From NCBI RefSeq assembly GCF_013373865.1, contig NC_050467.1, forward strand, positions 38,735,132 to 38,799,131: a stretch of DNA of 64,000 nucleotides, read 5' to 3'. The stretch's first letter is position 1. Every line of letters begins with the position of its first letter. This stretch comes from Monomorium pharaonis. Taxonomy: Eukaryota; Arthropoda; Insecta; Hymenoptera; Formicidae. Positions 13,634 through 27,232 of the stretch are shown here, one piece after another. Both the position numbers and the translations under genes were made by a program. The notes below the pieces were generated by a model. The model did not search any database, had not been told where the DNA came from, and saw only the letters and a list, made by a program, of their open reading frames with translations.

Positions 13634-13670
13634 GGACCACATGAATTTCTGGTGGAAATTCATGTGGTCC
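13634..13670. repeat. Perfect hairpin, 16-bp arms, 5-nt loop
   Basis: GGACCACATGAATTTC (13634-13649), loop TGGTG, then its exact reverse complement GAAATTCATGTGGTCC (13655-13670). It could be the tip of a decayed palindromic transposon, a chance foldback, or a small structured RNA. Nothing nearby decides this. Confidence 0.9.
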
Positions 13671-14211
13671 GATATCAAAAATGTTGGCTGAGATTTGTAA
13701 CGCGCATAGCTGACATTTCAAATTGGGTTATTCTGAACAATTATACATATTCCAATTCGGTTCGTCCAAACGATTTTGTGATTCAATCCCGGGGAAATCA
13801 ATTTCAAACGGTAGCTCATATATTGGCCTAAATTGCGGCTAGGGATAGGACCGATGTTTTCAATCGGAAAACTGATTGCATCCGGCGACCGGGACTTGAC
13901 GTATACAGAGCCAGCAAAGACAGAAGCGGCAAAGACATACGTCACTTTCGGGAGTGATCTTTATATATAGGATTGGCAAACACACTCGGGATACTTTGAG
14001 AGGACGCTTTCAAGCTGATTACGGACGGCTCTACGGCTCGCCGTAAAATGGGCTTTCCCGCTTTATCGCGACAGCATATGTCCACTCGTTTGCCTCGGCT
14101 CGATAAATTTATCCCTCGTCGATTCCAGGACTCCTCGCTTCATCGGAAACGATTACGCGCGAGATAATAGTTTCTTTTGCACCGGTATACGCGACCGATA
14201 ATTCTCAAATT

Positions 14212-14272
14212 GAGAGAAAGAGAGAGATTCAGAGAGAGAGAAAGAAAAAGAGAGAGAGAGAGAGAGAGAGAG
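14212..14272 (+). repeat. Interrupted (GA)n tract
   Basis: GA repeats with AAA interruptions; low-complexity Arg/Glu ORFs across it are spurious. Confidence 0.9.
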
Positions 14273-14657
14273 ACGAAAGAGAGGCAATCGGCGCGATGGG
14301 GCGCAAACCGCACTAATGTCTCGTCATTACGCTACCTCGGGCGAGTTAATAATTCCGCAATCGCCAAAGAGAGACGCCGGTGGTTATCGCGAGCCGGACA
14401 AATTACCTGTGTCAGTTACCCAGGGCCCAGGGGTTTCAGGCCACGGCGTTCGGTAAACAGGTCCCCCGCGCGCGCGGCATGTAATTTTCCCTGATCATAA
14501 TAACTACCCCCTAACGAGAGGGTAATTTCGAAACGGCTCGTCCGTCACGTCTCTCCCTTTCTCCCAATCGCCGTAATTTGACGTCTCGCGCATTGTTTTC
14601 CTCGCCCACGGAACGAATAAATATTTACCAGCGGCCAGGCTCATTAGGAGACGCTAC

Positions 14658-14690
14658 CGACGAGGACGACGACGACGACGACGACGACGA
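14658..14690 (+). repeat. (GAC)n trinucleotide repeat
   Basis: About ten GAC/ACG units with no coding context around them. Confidence 0.9.
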
Positions 14691-15644
14691 TCTACATTGA
14701 AAAGGACGTCCCATGCGTCCCTCGCTTGCGAATTTTCAATGCGACGCCAACCTTCCGTCGTGACGTCGAGTCCGAGACCGAGACGTTTCTCCTTTCATTG
14801 TTCTTTCGACGTTTTTACATTTCGTTGCCTCATCCATGAAATCTGTCTTCTTTTATTTCATTCCCGCTCGTCGCTTGTGAAATTCATCTTCGTGCGTCGT
14901 CAAGTCGGGAGACCTCCGTCTCCTCTCCAATGGTAAAGCACTCGATATTAACCAAGTAACTCGCTATGAAAGGGTTTTCTCCGGTCGGTTCGAGACGAGC
15001 GAGACCGAAAAAGGAAGGATGCATCCATCACCGACTTGTCGCGTCTCTGGATGGCACGCTTGACAAACGATTTGACACAAGTACAATGGCGTAAATGGCG
15101 CTTAAGATATTCCAGACGAAGACCATGTACTTCTAGCTGAATGATTTTAAGTTGAAATGCATTTGATCTTTGACGCCGGAGAGAAATTCATGTTGCGCCG
15201 ATCAAACTGCGTTGCCACCGTCCGTGAATAAATGCATTCATTCGCCCGCGCGCGTATCTGTTGCATCAAAATCCGAGAACTCATCGACGATAATAATACC
15301 GATTTCTTTAGACGTTTAGCAGCAGTTAGTTTCGAATTGCCCCAGGCATTGACACGGACGCTCGCGACCAACGACGTTTGCGGCTTTGCGGGATCAGCAT
15401 TTCTCGCGCGAGGCGCAGCACGTCAAAAGCAGCGCTAAAAGTTATGTCGATTGGCCGTACGCCAGTCGACGGTTTCGCGCTGGCCCGATATTCCCCGATA
15501 AGATCAGCGAAATTGCGCGCGGTGACGTCGAAACCGGGTACAATATGCTAAAGTTGGACGTTTACGAGTAAAATATAAAATAATCTGCAATGTAAAATAT
15601 GTAAACTATGTTTTACCTATCGTCTATGTGAATAATAATCAATA

Positions 15645-16130
15645 GAAGATTTTATTAGAAATAGCGAAAATTATATTCTACATTTTTGTTTTTAATATTA
15701 TATATTTTCACCAATGTTGGAATGTAATTCAATACTAATTAATTTTTCTGTATTGAGTTATCCAATTTATAATTTACATTATAATTGTCTGCATGAAAAA
15801 GATTTGTGTAAACGTAACGTTAACAATGCACAAATAATCCATGTAGACGTAATCTTGAAATCTATGGTACAATTTTGAAAATTATTTTTCTTTATTATAT
15901 TACTTTTTATTTTTAATATTATGTATTTTTATTTTATCAATACTAAGGTGTGATATATTAATAAATTTTATAACTCAATCATTTTTTTTATTATGTTATC
16001 CCATTTATAACAACTTACATTGCCTGAATTGCCTACACGAGAACGATTCGTGTAAACATTACATAAACAATACGTAAATAATCCATGCAGACGTAATCTT
16101 GAAATTTACGGCACAACCCTGCAATATTCA
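15645..16130 (+). repeat. Diverged tandem duplication, period 243 bp, two copies
   Basis: Two AT-rich copies in direct orientation. The clearest shared block is AATAATCCATG(T/C)AGACGTAATCTTGAAAT followed by similar flanks, found just before 15860 and just before 16103; the block starting ATG(T/C)AGACG lies at 15841 and at 16084. Upstream, TTAATATTAT(A/G)TATTTT and TTGTGTAAAC/TCGTGTAAAC also recur in the same order. Outer boundaries are approximate. Confidence 0.7.
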
Positions 16131-19100
16131 TGCCGTATACCGCGGACACTACCGGATGACAATCAATTACGGCCCGAGCCACACTGCCGCGTAACACACG
16201 CTCGAAATATTTATCGACATAATTAAAAATCAGCATGAGCCTTTAACAGCCACTAAGGTGTTCTGACGTATAAATAAGTCGCGAATTAGCATTTTACGAC
16301 ACATCCCGCCGATCACTCGGGAGGAATTGCGCGTCCGCGCGCGATTCTCTCTCTCTCTCTCTCCCCGCGATTTCTTTTGCCTCCTTCGCCGCTTGCAAAA
16401 TCCAACGCCGCCGCCGCCGCCGCGCCTGTATTGTACGACTCGTTCCTATTCGTGCTCTTAATAGGAGCGCGCGTCCCGCAAAGGCGAAGGCTTCTGCTCG
16501 AGAACCCGCCGCGGCCAGTTTTCATGTCGAGTCGTCGAAAAAACTCGAGAAAGTGGACGCAAAGTTGCATGCGAATCAAGTTTACCCGATTCCGCCGTAT
16601 TTCGTTTTAGAGTTTATTGAAAATCTCTTGTCTGGATCACAAAAAGGTCTGATGAAGAGAAGTATCTGTGTTGAGTTTATTGTCGTTTTTTTATTTGCAG
16701 TTAAATCAAAATAATCAAATCGATATCAATTTAATTAGCGTGAGAAGCACCGTTAGAAATTTGTAAAAAGAACTCACCTCTGACGTTAGATAGCCGTTGC
16801 CGGGCTTCGAGGTTCGGCTGCACCACGGCGATTAGAATCTGGATCATGAATAGACACCGCATGATTGGCACTGAATCGAACATGTTTCTTGCTCTAACGA
16901 AACGCGATCTCCTTGCTGTCTGTCGATGTTACCCCTTTATTCTGGAACACACACACACGTCATGTAACCGCAACATGAGTTTCTCGTTAAAACCCCTCAT
17001 CACACAGCAATTAGGTCACTTCCGCGATTTAAGATTACGAATTAAAGCTTTGTTGAGCTCGAAGAATGTACCGCCAGCGGCGCAAAGCATGGGACGATAA
17101 TTTATAAAAAGTACTTTATTAAGCTTCCTTTGATCGTCGCACGGGGGGGGGGGAAAAATTCTAAAGATCTAAACGGGAATTTCATCTCTCTTTCCCTCTG
17201 CGGGGCTGAGGGGGAACGAGGGAGGGTAAAATATTTTCATCCCCGTCCGTTCCCCCGGATAAAAAGTTCCGCTGATGAGAGAATGGGATGGAAAATCAGT
17301 TTCGTCCTATATTTTCTCCGTGCCAAGCTCACGCTCGGATATAACGTGCCTCGTACGATTTTCTCGTGCGCGTCAAGCTGTTTCAGAGCCGTTTCGTGGC
17401 GACGACGACGACGACGCTTCGTAGTTACGATAATTGGAATTTGTTCAGCCATACCGTGCCGATGATCGAGCTCGACAAGCTACTGGATTCTTCTATCCAA
17501 GCTGAAGGCTCATCTCGGAATATGACTCTTTCGCTGACAATAGAATCTGTAGCTCGCGGCGTCTCTCGGCAGCAGCTAAAGCTGAACGACAACGCCGACG
17601 ATGAGCGCTTATCAGGAATTTCAGAATTATGCTAAATCGCGATCGTAATCTCGACCACATGTGGAGAATGTGATTACATCGTACGTGGCGCGAGTCATAT
17701 CCTCGGTGAACGATCTATCAAATGTAATAATTAACGTCAACGCATTTTAAATCGCTCCCGCGAACATGATATCATCTCGCCTCATATATGATGGTTTTTT
17801 TAAATAACTAGTTAATTAATATCAACTAGTTCGAGGCCTCGTAATATATTCCCGGCGAGGTGCACTAATGTTATGGCACCGCATAAGCTGCACGTCGGTT
17901 TAATCCGCACGAGTAGCTTGTGTTCTTCTCAAGTACTTCCACACAGAAACCAGACTCTCGAATGGTCCATGAAAGCTGAGAGGTTTGTGCGTAGTCGAGA
18001 TGAGTCGGATTGGAGAAAGTCGAAACGAGTTCATTAATACGACGTGGAATTGGTAATTAACTCCGCGCATCAACAGAACGTAAATAGGCTTTATGTGTAT
18101 GTACGAACGTGAGAATTGACAGGATTCTCAATGAATATTAGTTGATATCGTTTCTAATCGATATTGAGTAAGATGAAGGTATCAAAGTATACGAGGGATA
18201 ACAGATATTCGTTTTGTGAGAATGTTCGAGTGCATGTAACTTAAAATCTAACTTTTCTACGGTGAAATTCTAGTGCTAGAAAAATATCAAGTTTCATGTT
18301 ATTTTAAAAAATTGGAGTACGCGCAAAACAAAATTGTAACAACGTCAGCCGGTAGAAACGCAAACATTATGATAATAAATAGAAATATGACGCTTTAAAT
18401 GGCACTGCAACTTATGTTCCGGAGTGCGTTTAAAGTGTTAATTGACGTTGTTTCGAATTCATCTCTATTTTCGAAGTAAGCGCAAATTGCAAGTATCCGC
18501 GTTAGCCGTACATATACTCGTTTCGATTGTATGCCGTGTTAGCAACAGACGTAACCACTTACGGTACAACCGTGGAATATTAATAAGCGGGGCGTAGGTT
18601 TTAAAGCGTCTCGCGTCATCCCGATTGAGTTGTCGCACCTGTAATATGCCGCATGGGATGTGGACACCGGTGTAGATTAACGGCACGAGTGTCATTAGAG
18701 AAAACGGTGTGAATCTACGATGAGCAAACACGCATTCCGTTGCGCGGCCCTTACACATGTCTTTAATTGACGTTCAGCCGGAAATAGGCGGCTTCGCTGT
18801 ATCTTGAATAAATATTTATTTCCTCGTATGAAAGAGGAAAGCTCGACTGAGAAAATAGACGAAGTGAGAAGTCGTTTCAGTGGCTGTTGAAACATATAGG
18901 TAATCGCACGTGAAGATATCGAAGCTCGTGAAAAGGCACGAGAGAAGCTCACGCGAGAAAGCGAATAAATAAATTCTGAAGTTCGCTCGAGCGGGATTAA
19001 TTTCTACAGGCGTATCGACATTCACTGCCATCAAAATTTCAAACGTCAACATAATTAATATGACAACCGACCCAGAGCGAGCGACTTCGAATTATCCGCA

Positions 19101-22100
19101 GCCGAGATAGTGTTACACGATTGTTATACGAGTTCGTGTAAATGCTTTCTTTTTTTAACATGAAGCATTTTCCACCGTGCTGCAAAAATGCCGCCGACTA
19201 CGAGACCCATTAATTTTATGCTTTTCAGGTGCTTTACGCTTGTCGGTTCTCGAATTACATGCGTTTGCATTAACTATGCTCTCGTTTATAACAATGAACG
19301 AAGAAAGCTTAATTAATATTGATTAATCAAAAGAAAATTCTGTTAAACAAAGTCATTGTTCCGCTATTTATAATTCAACATGATTTACTTTTTATATAGA
19401 AAGAAAAGATTGTATTGAAAATTATACAAGAATTAAGAAATTTAGAATATTCAAGTATTAGAGATTTTTTAAAATGTGAGTATCCTACCACGAATAATGT
19501 TAAAATCGTCATAATGTTATCGATTCATTTTCGCAATCCGATTATTTAAGAAAAATCTTCTTTGCTTACAGATATTATCACATCGAATAATTACGCCTAC
19601 ATATTTCGAGTTATCAAGTTATTAAATCCGTAATGCATTTTTTGCGAGCTTCGAGCGTATAACTCGAGTAATAAATTAAGCGGCCACATAATAAATTTCT
19701 ATCCGAGCGACAGCTATCGCGTACGCTTCGCATTGCGATATTTTATTCGTATTTTACAGAATAAGAATACGCCGAGATATTTATGCATGTAATAACCGCA
19801 ATCTATAGCGGTTTCTTGCAATTTATGCCGTTAAAATTTTCTAACAATATATATCGAAACAGATTATCATCTGTATGTAAAATATTTACATATGATTTGC
19901 TTGGCTTACTTGGATGTGAAAATAAAACTCGAAAACCAAGCTGTTCTAGTAAATTAAACTAGAAACAGTATAAAAAGGTTGTATTTATTCTTCTAAATTA
20001 ATAATTATGTGCATTCATTGAATTTTTTTGGCATTACATACTTTTATAATATCATTGTATTTACAGTATTAGTAATTAGAATATTAGAGACTTCAAGTAA
20101 GATTTTTCATGTGATAATTCCGTGCAATTTTTTATAAGAGTGAGATAATGTGAAAATAGAGTATTATACACATTTAATTCCTAAAACACAGCAAACATTT
20201 AAAAGAGAAAAGTTTTTTACATTATGAAAATTAATTTTGAAACCTTTTACAAAATATAATCTTGTGTTCAACAACGTGAAATTACAAAAAGATTTATATT
20301 AGTTAGTCTTTTAAAAAATAAAATTGTTTTGTATAATTATAAGTATGATAATGACAAAAATGTTTGAATCTCCATTACCGTTTTATGAGTAAAACAGCAA
20401 AAGTGCATAAAAAGTTTTTTGCTAAATGTGTTGAATCGAATAAAATAGCTTATTTTAAAACCTCTCATAGAAGGAACATGTAATTTTTATAGAAATTTTT
20501 GTTGTCGTTTGGAAAACAGTACGAGCAATTAGCCAAATTAAAAATAAAATGTGGGAATGTAAACGTATATTAAAAAATTATCGATTTTAAAAAATTAAAA
20601 AGATTTCGATTTTATACACTTTTTAAAGAAATTTTGTTTTATATTTGAATGGTCTTTATTTTTTTTTTCAAATATATTAGGAAAGATATTTTTGGCAATT
20701 ATTTGTAAATTTGGGCGTGTAAAAAATGTAGCTAACTGTTGCCATGATTCAAAATATACAAATTATCTAAAAAATAATTAAAAGAAATTCTTAATATAAA
20801 TGTAAGTCTTAATAATAAATGTAAATCTGCTCTTTCAAACTATTAAAAAATATTAAAAAATTAACTGTTTTTTTTAAAGCTTAAAAGCGGAGAGTATTCT
20901 CTGAAAATTTTTGGAAAACTTTATTGTAATTTTTAAATAATTTTTCACGGTCGAAAACGACGAAGTTTTAATAAAAAGCATTAAGAAAAACACAAGCTCG
21001 GTGCTAACGATAACTTAAGTATCAACGAGGCGTTCCAGTGCGATCGTGAGAAACGATGTACCTGTTCGTGTATAGCCCACCTTATCGATTTAATAATTAC
21101 GTGGCTCTCTTCGGAGAGTCGAAACAAGTCTCTCATTAACTGCAGCATAATTTGTTGACTTTCGATTTGATATGCAACTCCTCGGACGCGCTGACGTACC
21201 GCACCGCCATCGGGTTATCATTATCGTGATACGTGTAACAACATAATGACGTAAGAGTGAGTCCATTTTTCTGCATCCGGCACTTTATAAGAAAGGTATA
21301 CGATGCGCAAATAGCGGGGTTTTATTCCACAAATAATGCTGACCCATTTTGATTAATTAATACGCGTTCTCCGTGCCGGTTGGAAGGTTGAGAATTATGT
21401 ATGCGCACGGTAAATTGGATCGCGGGCGGGTGGCTTTACGAGGTTTTAAAATCGCGGGATCAGTTTATTTGGGAACAACGGGGCGTATTATTTTTAGAAC
21501 GATTATTACACGCTGAAAGTGCTTATTGATTCACGGCGATCATTGATTTGGTCACGAAATTTAAACATACTCTTTATCGTTGCTATGTACGAATGCCAAC
21601 GACGATCGATTGAGAGCGCGTGATTATCCGATACGCGGGCGTGTCGATTAATGAATACACGGCGTTCGCTTCATTAAGCGTGCGTATCAATGTAAAATCG
21701 CAGATGATCCGTGACGCGTGATATGTTTCCTCCGGCGAGGCTTTCTGTCGCGCAGAAAAACAAGTCGGATGACTCGCTGATAACCGTCGCCGTTACAAAT
21801 CGCGGTGTCGTCGTTGTCATTCGCGGAAAATTATTAATCCGGGGAAAAATGAAAGTTGACCGAAAGACGTAAGGCATGCAAGTTAAATCGGATTGTATGG
21901 AAATCGTTTGTCCCGATAGTCTCTTCGACATGTCGTCTCGCGGCGCGTCTAATTATTGGCTATGGATTTTTCTGGTAACACTTGTGCGTGTAACATTTTC
22001 TGTGAGCCACACACAGACGAAGTATTAATAACATTTATTTCAAATAACAATTTTTAAATTATAGAAAATATTACTTGTTTGAAATAGATATTATTTATTT

Positions 22101-22914
22101 TTTTTTTTTTAATAAAATTTGTTATCAGTACTATTCAAATGACTATTTGATTGAATCGAGTATCCTTTTCTATCAGTGCAGCAACTTTACATTATCCGGT
22201 CAACAAAGCATTACCGACTACTCTCGAAAGATTACTCGAATGGATCGCACGTACAATAATCACGTCAGTATGTTTTATGCATGCTTTGTATGAAAAGTTG
22301 AAAGTGTCCAGATTACAGGTGTCCGTAAACGCGTATTATAGGTGAATCAGCATTCACTTGAAGTATCGCTTGACGGAAGGCCGCGGAGTGTAATTCGCGC
22401 CGTGGATTTCCCCCGTCGGAAAATTCGCAGCCGCTTATTACGAGCGGACCGGCCGCGGTTTAAGACTGACGTCGTTTACGTAATCCCGCGCCGAGATTTA
22501 TGGACGGCGTTATTTTTATTTTTTATTTTTTTTTTCCGCGCAGCACTTCGGCGCGCCGATGAAATTCACGGCGCGGGAGGACCATCCGGCCTGGCTACCG
22601 GCGCCGCGCAATTTTTATCCTCTCTGACGCGAGATAAACGAGGCCGTTGACGGCGCCGAGATTTTTCCGCGCGGCGAATCAACCGCGTAAAAAGCGGGCC
22701 TGGAACCTGTTAGCTCCCCGAGCTCGAATCCGCTCGATCATCCGCGTCGCGGTTAACCGTTACCGAACCTTTTAGTCGCGTATACCTTTATAGACGCCAG
22801 AAGATTGATTTTCGCGCCACGCGTTTTCGCGAGAGACCGTCACTTGCGCGTATCGTGACGCGAAATGTTAATTTCTCATTTTATAATTATCGCGAAGCGA
22901 TATCGCCTCGTGGT
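16131..22914. other. No supported gene
   Basis: CpG-rich to about 18000 with a G homopolymer near 17145, a long AT-rich stretch at 19000-21000, then CpG-rich patches at 21000-21950 and 22340-22850. No ORF with a recognisable domain. Confidence 0.5.
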
Positions 22915-23203
22915 TCGTGATGTCGTATATCGAATTCGATCGGACGTATTAGTGCGCACTGGTGCACATTAAAGCCGTACACAAATCTCGATGTAAAGAT
23001 ATAAAAAGTATTTAATATAAATGTATAAACAAAATCATTGTCATATACTTTATTGTGCTGTTTAGCAAAAATACTTATGTATTGTATCATTCGAGATATT
23101 TGCATTTCACTTTTATACGTAGATTACATCAGCTTACAACGGCTTTAATGTGCATCAGTGCACACAAATGCAGTTCAATCGAATTCGTTAATCAAAATCA
23201 CGT
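22915..23203. mobile_element. Inverted-repeat (MITE-like) element
   Basis: The left arm holds CGTGAT, ATCGAATTCGAT and GCACTGGTGCACATTAAAGC. The right arm, in reverse complement, holds CGTGAT, AACGAATTCGATT and GCACTGATGCACATTAAAGC in the same order. The centre is AT-rich and noncoding. The arms differ at several positions, so it is an old insertion. Confidence 0.6.
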
Positions 23204-23599
23204 TTTTGACGAGAGAAAAAAAGTATCAGGGAAAAACAAATATATCTAGAGGACGGAGAACATTTTGCTCTTTTTTTCAGAAAAATTCCAAAAAATTCAT
23301 ACAGTCATGTTTCCTGGGGATGTAAAACAACTCTTCTAATCAACCTATTTTTGTGATTAATTTCCATAGAAGGCATATTAATGTATACACTTAGTAAATA
23401 TTAAACTAAATTTGAATTAAATATAATATTTTTAAATGAAATTTTAATTCTGTTGCTTTTCGATGTTAAATTAGCGTATTGAATAAAAGCGATATACAGA
23501 AATGACTGAAAGTAATTCATATACAATTAGAGTTTACTAATGAAGAAGCAACAATATGCGACTGCTTTAACTAGAATCGAAGGCGTCAGTCTGACCTGC

Positions 23600-25100
23600 T
23601 CTGATACCTCTATCGGCGGTTCACGTTTCTGCGCCGACGATCCGTGACAACGCGTTCGGGATGTGACACGAGCCGCGATGATAAACTTAAGGATTCCGCA
23701 CGCAACGCGGACGCGGCGCGAGCACGTGGCGGCCGTAACTCGATGCGTCAGTCTACGAAGTCGTAAGGTCTGGATAATGCGTCGTTCGCGGCAGAGATTT
23801 CGCGCGCCGTAGGATGCGTTTAACCGCGTACGCGTTTGCCGCTCGTAAAGGTGAGAAATCTCTCGCTGCTATGTAAATCACATATATACGTACCTATCGC
23901 CGTTGGCGATGACGTCGCAACAGCACGTGGCGCGCGTTTCCTGTACTCGCACGTGCGTAGTCCACCAGATCGCGGCACACACTTTACAATGACACTCCGC
24001 CTTGGTGACCCGGTCTCGGGTCCAGGAGAGATCCCGTCACGTTAAAAAATTCACTTTTCGCCCCGGAAGTAGAGACGCTTATCGCGCGAAGATAGGGAAG
24101 AGAAAGGAAGCGAGGCACACAAGAAACTTCGGGCAAAGAAGCAAGAAAAGCTCGAGGAGGGAGGCTGGAAGGGATCGTCTTCGTCCCTCCCTCCCGACGA
24201 GGTAGAGGACACCAAGGGCTCCGGAGAACGTGGAGGGACGCGGAGAGGGTATCCGACGCGACGCCAACGGGATGGGGAGAGGGCGCGACGGAAAGGAAGA
24301 TGCGGACGGATGAAGAACGCGGATGCCGGCCCGCCGGAGAAGAAGTCGTGGGCACGATCGCCGTCACAACACTAGTAGCCTGGTACACTCTTCTGGTGGT
24401 ACATACACACGATCCGTCTCCCCCGCTTCCCCCCTTTCTCTCTCCATCTCCGTCTCTTTCTCTCTCTCTCTCTCTCTCTCTCCCTCTGTCTCTCGATTCC
24501 CTCCGCACGTACGTGCGTTTCCTCCCGGTGCAAACACCGTGCAACTCTCGCGTGCACACGCGTCCGTGCGCGTGTGCGTGTGCGTGTGCGTGTGCTCTCT
24601 CGCCTCTCTTTTTTTCCGCCTCCTCTCTCGCGCCACGTCGCGTCGCGTAGAAGGGAACCCGCACACGTTCCCTCCTCCTACTCTCTCGGTTTCGCGTCTC
24701 TCGACCGCCCGCGAAAGCACACACCGCGACAGGGCGATCTACTAGGTGAGACTAGTTCCTCCACCCAGCCGTGGACCCGTTTTCTGTACGCCTCTCTCCT
24801 TCGGTCGTCTCTTCCGTCTCCCTCGTCGTTCCGTCGTCCGCGCGTCCGCCTCGCCGTCTCCCTCTACTTCTCTCAATCGTTTCTAGCGGCTCCTTCTCTC
24901 CCGTCTCGTCTCGTTTCGCGATTCTTCTCGCGCGCCTCCGAGAGGATTCTTCCTGATTTTACGAGCGCCTACGGAGCGATACGTTTTTGCTCTCGGATCT
25001 GCTCTGTCTCTTTCCCCGACCAGTCACGGGATAGACAGCGCGATGGGGAGTAAACTGATCTCCTCGCCGAGCGAAGGAAAAGAGAGAATTCTAGTACGTT
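23600..25100. promoter_or_regulatory. CpG-rich block, possible promoter region
   Basis: Strongly CpG-rich with CACGTG-type motifs (ACGTGG near 23727 and 23925), CT-rich tracts and a (GTGTGC)n tract at about 24563-24596. This composition resembles a promoter and 5' leader but is common in noncoding DNA of this window. The 246-codon - strand ORF at 23984-24724 is low complexity. Assignment is speculative. Confidence 0.25.
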
Positions 25101-25429
25101 GCTAAACTCTAACGCCGTCTTACGCGTTGCCAGTGTTCACAGTGAGTGTATGCGCCTTTTCATCATTACTCAAATACAGAATTTGCATAAGCCCGAGACC
25201 AATCCATCTCAAGGCAGCATCGATCCGGCAGCACGATTTTCCTCTCACGGCTCTTTTATTACTGCTCCGTTCTTGCATCAGAGGACACGGAAAAGGACGC
25301 TTCCTGGGTTTACGAGCTCTTATGACACGCTCTGCCGATCCTTTCGGATTAATTGCGCGATATACCGTTTTATCCTCTCGACGGAACCATTAAGCCGATA
25401 CAGCCGGTAATTCCTTTCCCAGACGTCGA

Positions 25430-25462
25430 CGATTAAAAAAAAAAAAAAAAGAAAAAAAAGGA
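25430..25462 (+). repeat. Poly(A)-rich tract
   Basis: Run of A broken by single Gs; could be a decayed retroposon tail, but no retroposon body was recognised upstream. Confidence 0.7.
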
Positions 25463-26199
25463 ACGCCTCGGCAACGGGAGCACGCATCTGCGGAAGATAG
25501 AGATCTCAGTGAAATTAATTTCACCATTTCGGCTCGCAAATCCAACTTCGCTGCAGTTTTTCGGAAGAGAAATGTGCGGATTAATTTTTTTATCTCCCCA
25601 ATGAAAATCGACCTAACACAGGAATTAATGGACTAGAAAGATAGGAAATATGTAATATGGATAATCGATATCTATAAGAAAATGTTCAGCGTCTGCAAGG
25701 AGAGATTTTTCCGTTTTCATCACTTTTTCACGATACGTACCGTTTGTCTGAATCCTTCGCGAGGATCTCTTTTCATTTTTTTCCCAATTTTATATTCTCA
25801 CATTCTACGCGTATACATTTAATCCGTGGTTCGAGATTTGTGAGGCAGGGCGCGAAGAAAAGGCACGAATGATATCGCACAAAATCGCGTCTATCTTACT
25901 TGACACGCGTTTCCACTCCCGATCCGATACTCCAATATGTATGCAGCGTCTGCTATTTCTTTCTTTCTCAGACAGTGATAAATTTATCGTTACGTTCATT
26001 CTTAATCCTTTCGATCCGCCATTCCCTCCTCGTACCTCTCGTTCTCGTCTCGTTCGCGCGGAGAGATTCACTCCGATTTCGCAAGCGGTACTCCGGCGCT
26101 CACTCCGCCGGATTGTATCTCTCCTCATTGAGTTCGCTCGACCGAAATCGAGCCCATCGGCATCCCACGCGCAAAGGGGCTCCGGCGTGTAATGCCGAA

Positions 26200-26373
26200 A
26201 TGGGAAGCGAGGTGGGATCGTACGTGTACAGCATCCAAGAGAGGCCGGAGATGTCGGGGATTATATACGAAAGCGATGCCAAAGAGCAATCTCCCGCTAA
26301 GGAAGAGCCCAAAACGCGCAACAAACCGTGTGGCCTGCCTTCAAAAAGATTGTTTCTTTACGTGCTACGTTAA
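26200..26373 (+). CDS. Possible short first coding exon, unrecognised
   Basis: ATG at 26200 in good context (G at -3, G at +4) opens MGSEVGSYVYSIQERPEMSG and 57 codons in all, ending PSKRLFLYVLR before TAA. Its composition is unlike the low-complexity ORFs around it, and it follows a CpG-rich block. It could be a first exon spliced at GTGCTA (26358) or GTTAAA (26369), both weak donors. No downstream exon was found. It may equally be chance. Confidence 0.25.
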   Translation: MGSEVGSYVYSIQERPEMSGIIYESDAKEQSPAKEEPKTRNKPCGLPSKRLFLYVLR

Positions 26374-26587
26374 ACAAATACGATACAGATAGTCATGTTG
26401 TCCGAAACTGAAACTGACGAAAAATAAATTTTTCATTTCTGCAAAGTACGTTGGCGTACGTTTTAATGAATTAAAAAGCATACAATTACTTAACGCATAT
26501 ATAACATGTATGTTTTGCATTGCTATTTGAACATTTAATATCAAGTATATCTTAAGTAATTGATGTAGTATACGCGTACCTTTATAA

Positions 26588-26614
26588 AAGAAGAAGAAGA
26601 AGAAGAAGAAGAAG
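26588..26614 (+). repeat. (AAG)n trinucleotide repeat
   Basis: About nine AAG units. Confidence 0.9.
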
Positions 26615-26817
26615 GAGCATATAGGATATTGCGAAAATCGCTCTCGAGAAATCTTATCTTTTACTTTGAAGCCGTCTAATGTAGCCACGATGCGGCGGCG
26701 GCGGATGGAAAGGTTATACATTTACTACTTTTAACAGCGCTTTTATGTGCGCTTGGTACGATTATCGAATTTACTGTGCACAGATGCCGCATTATCGGCG
26801 CGCCGGTTGATCTCGTC

Positions 26818-26848
<31 letters not shown>
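26818..26848 (+). repeat. (CAG)n trinucleotide repeat
   Basis: About ten CAG units with one CAA, followed by GCGGCG repeats. No supported ORF uses it. Confidence 0.9.
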
Positions 26849-27232
26849 CGGCGGCGGCGGTGGCTGTAGGCGAAGGTCGTATCGATTCTAAAATCCACAA
26901 ATGACCGGCCCACGCGAGCGCGAGGTTCGTAGGACGTGCGAATAGCTACCAAGCTACCTGCTTATTATCAAGAAAGTCGTTGCCGAAGTCGTATATCTTC
27001 CGCGGACAATTAATTCTCTGCCTCGGTCTCGAGAGCGAGGACGGAACTGCGCTCTGCGGACTTGTGCTGGCTCGTTGTCGCCGTCGCGGAATCGTGTCAC
27101 GGATTTTCAGTGCGACGCATACAGTATCAGCGGGCGGGTTCGACGGAATTGCGGCGGCCTTACGCTGTCGCGTCGGGACAGGCGATAAATCGATGGTGGG
27201 ATTGATCGATGGTGGAAATATTATGCTAACAT

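Larger units (their letters stand above)
13671..15644. other. No supported gene
   Basis: CpG-rich noncoding sequence with a GA-rich tract (14212-14272) and a (GAC)n tract (14658-14690). No ORF with a recognisable domain. Confidence 0.5.

Noticed and set aside
23984..24724. 246-codon - strand ORF
   Set aside because: Arg/Glu/Ser-rich translation of GA/GT-repeat and CpG-rich DNA, with long ORFs on the other strand too; no domain.
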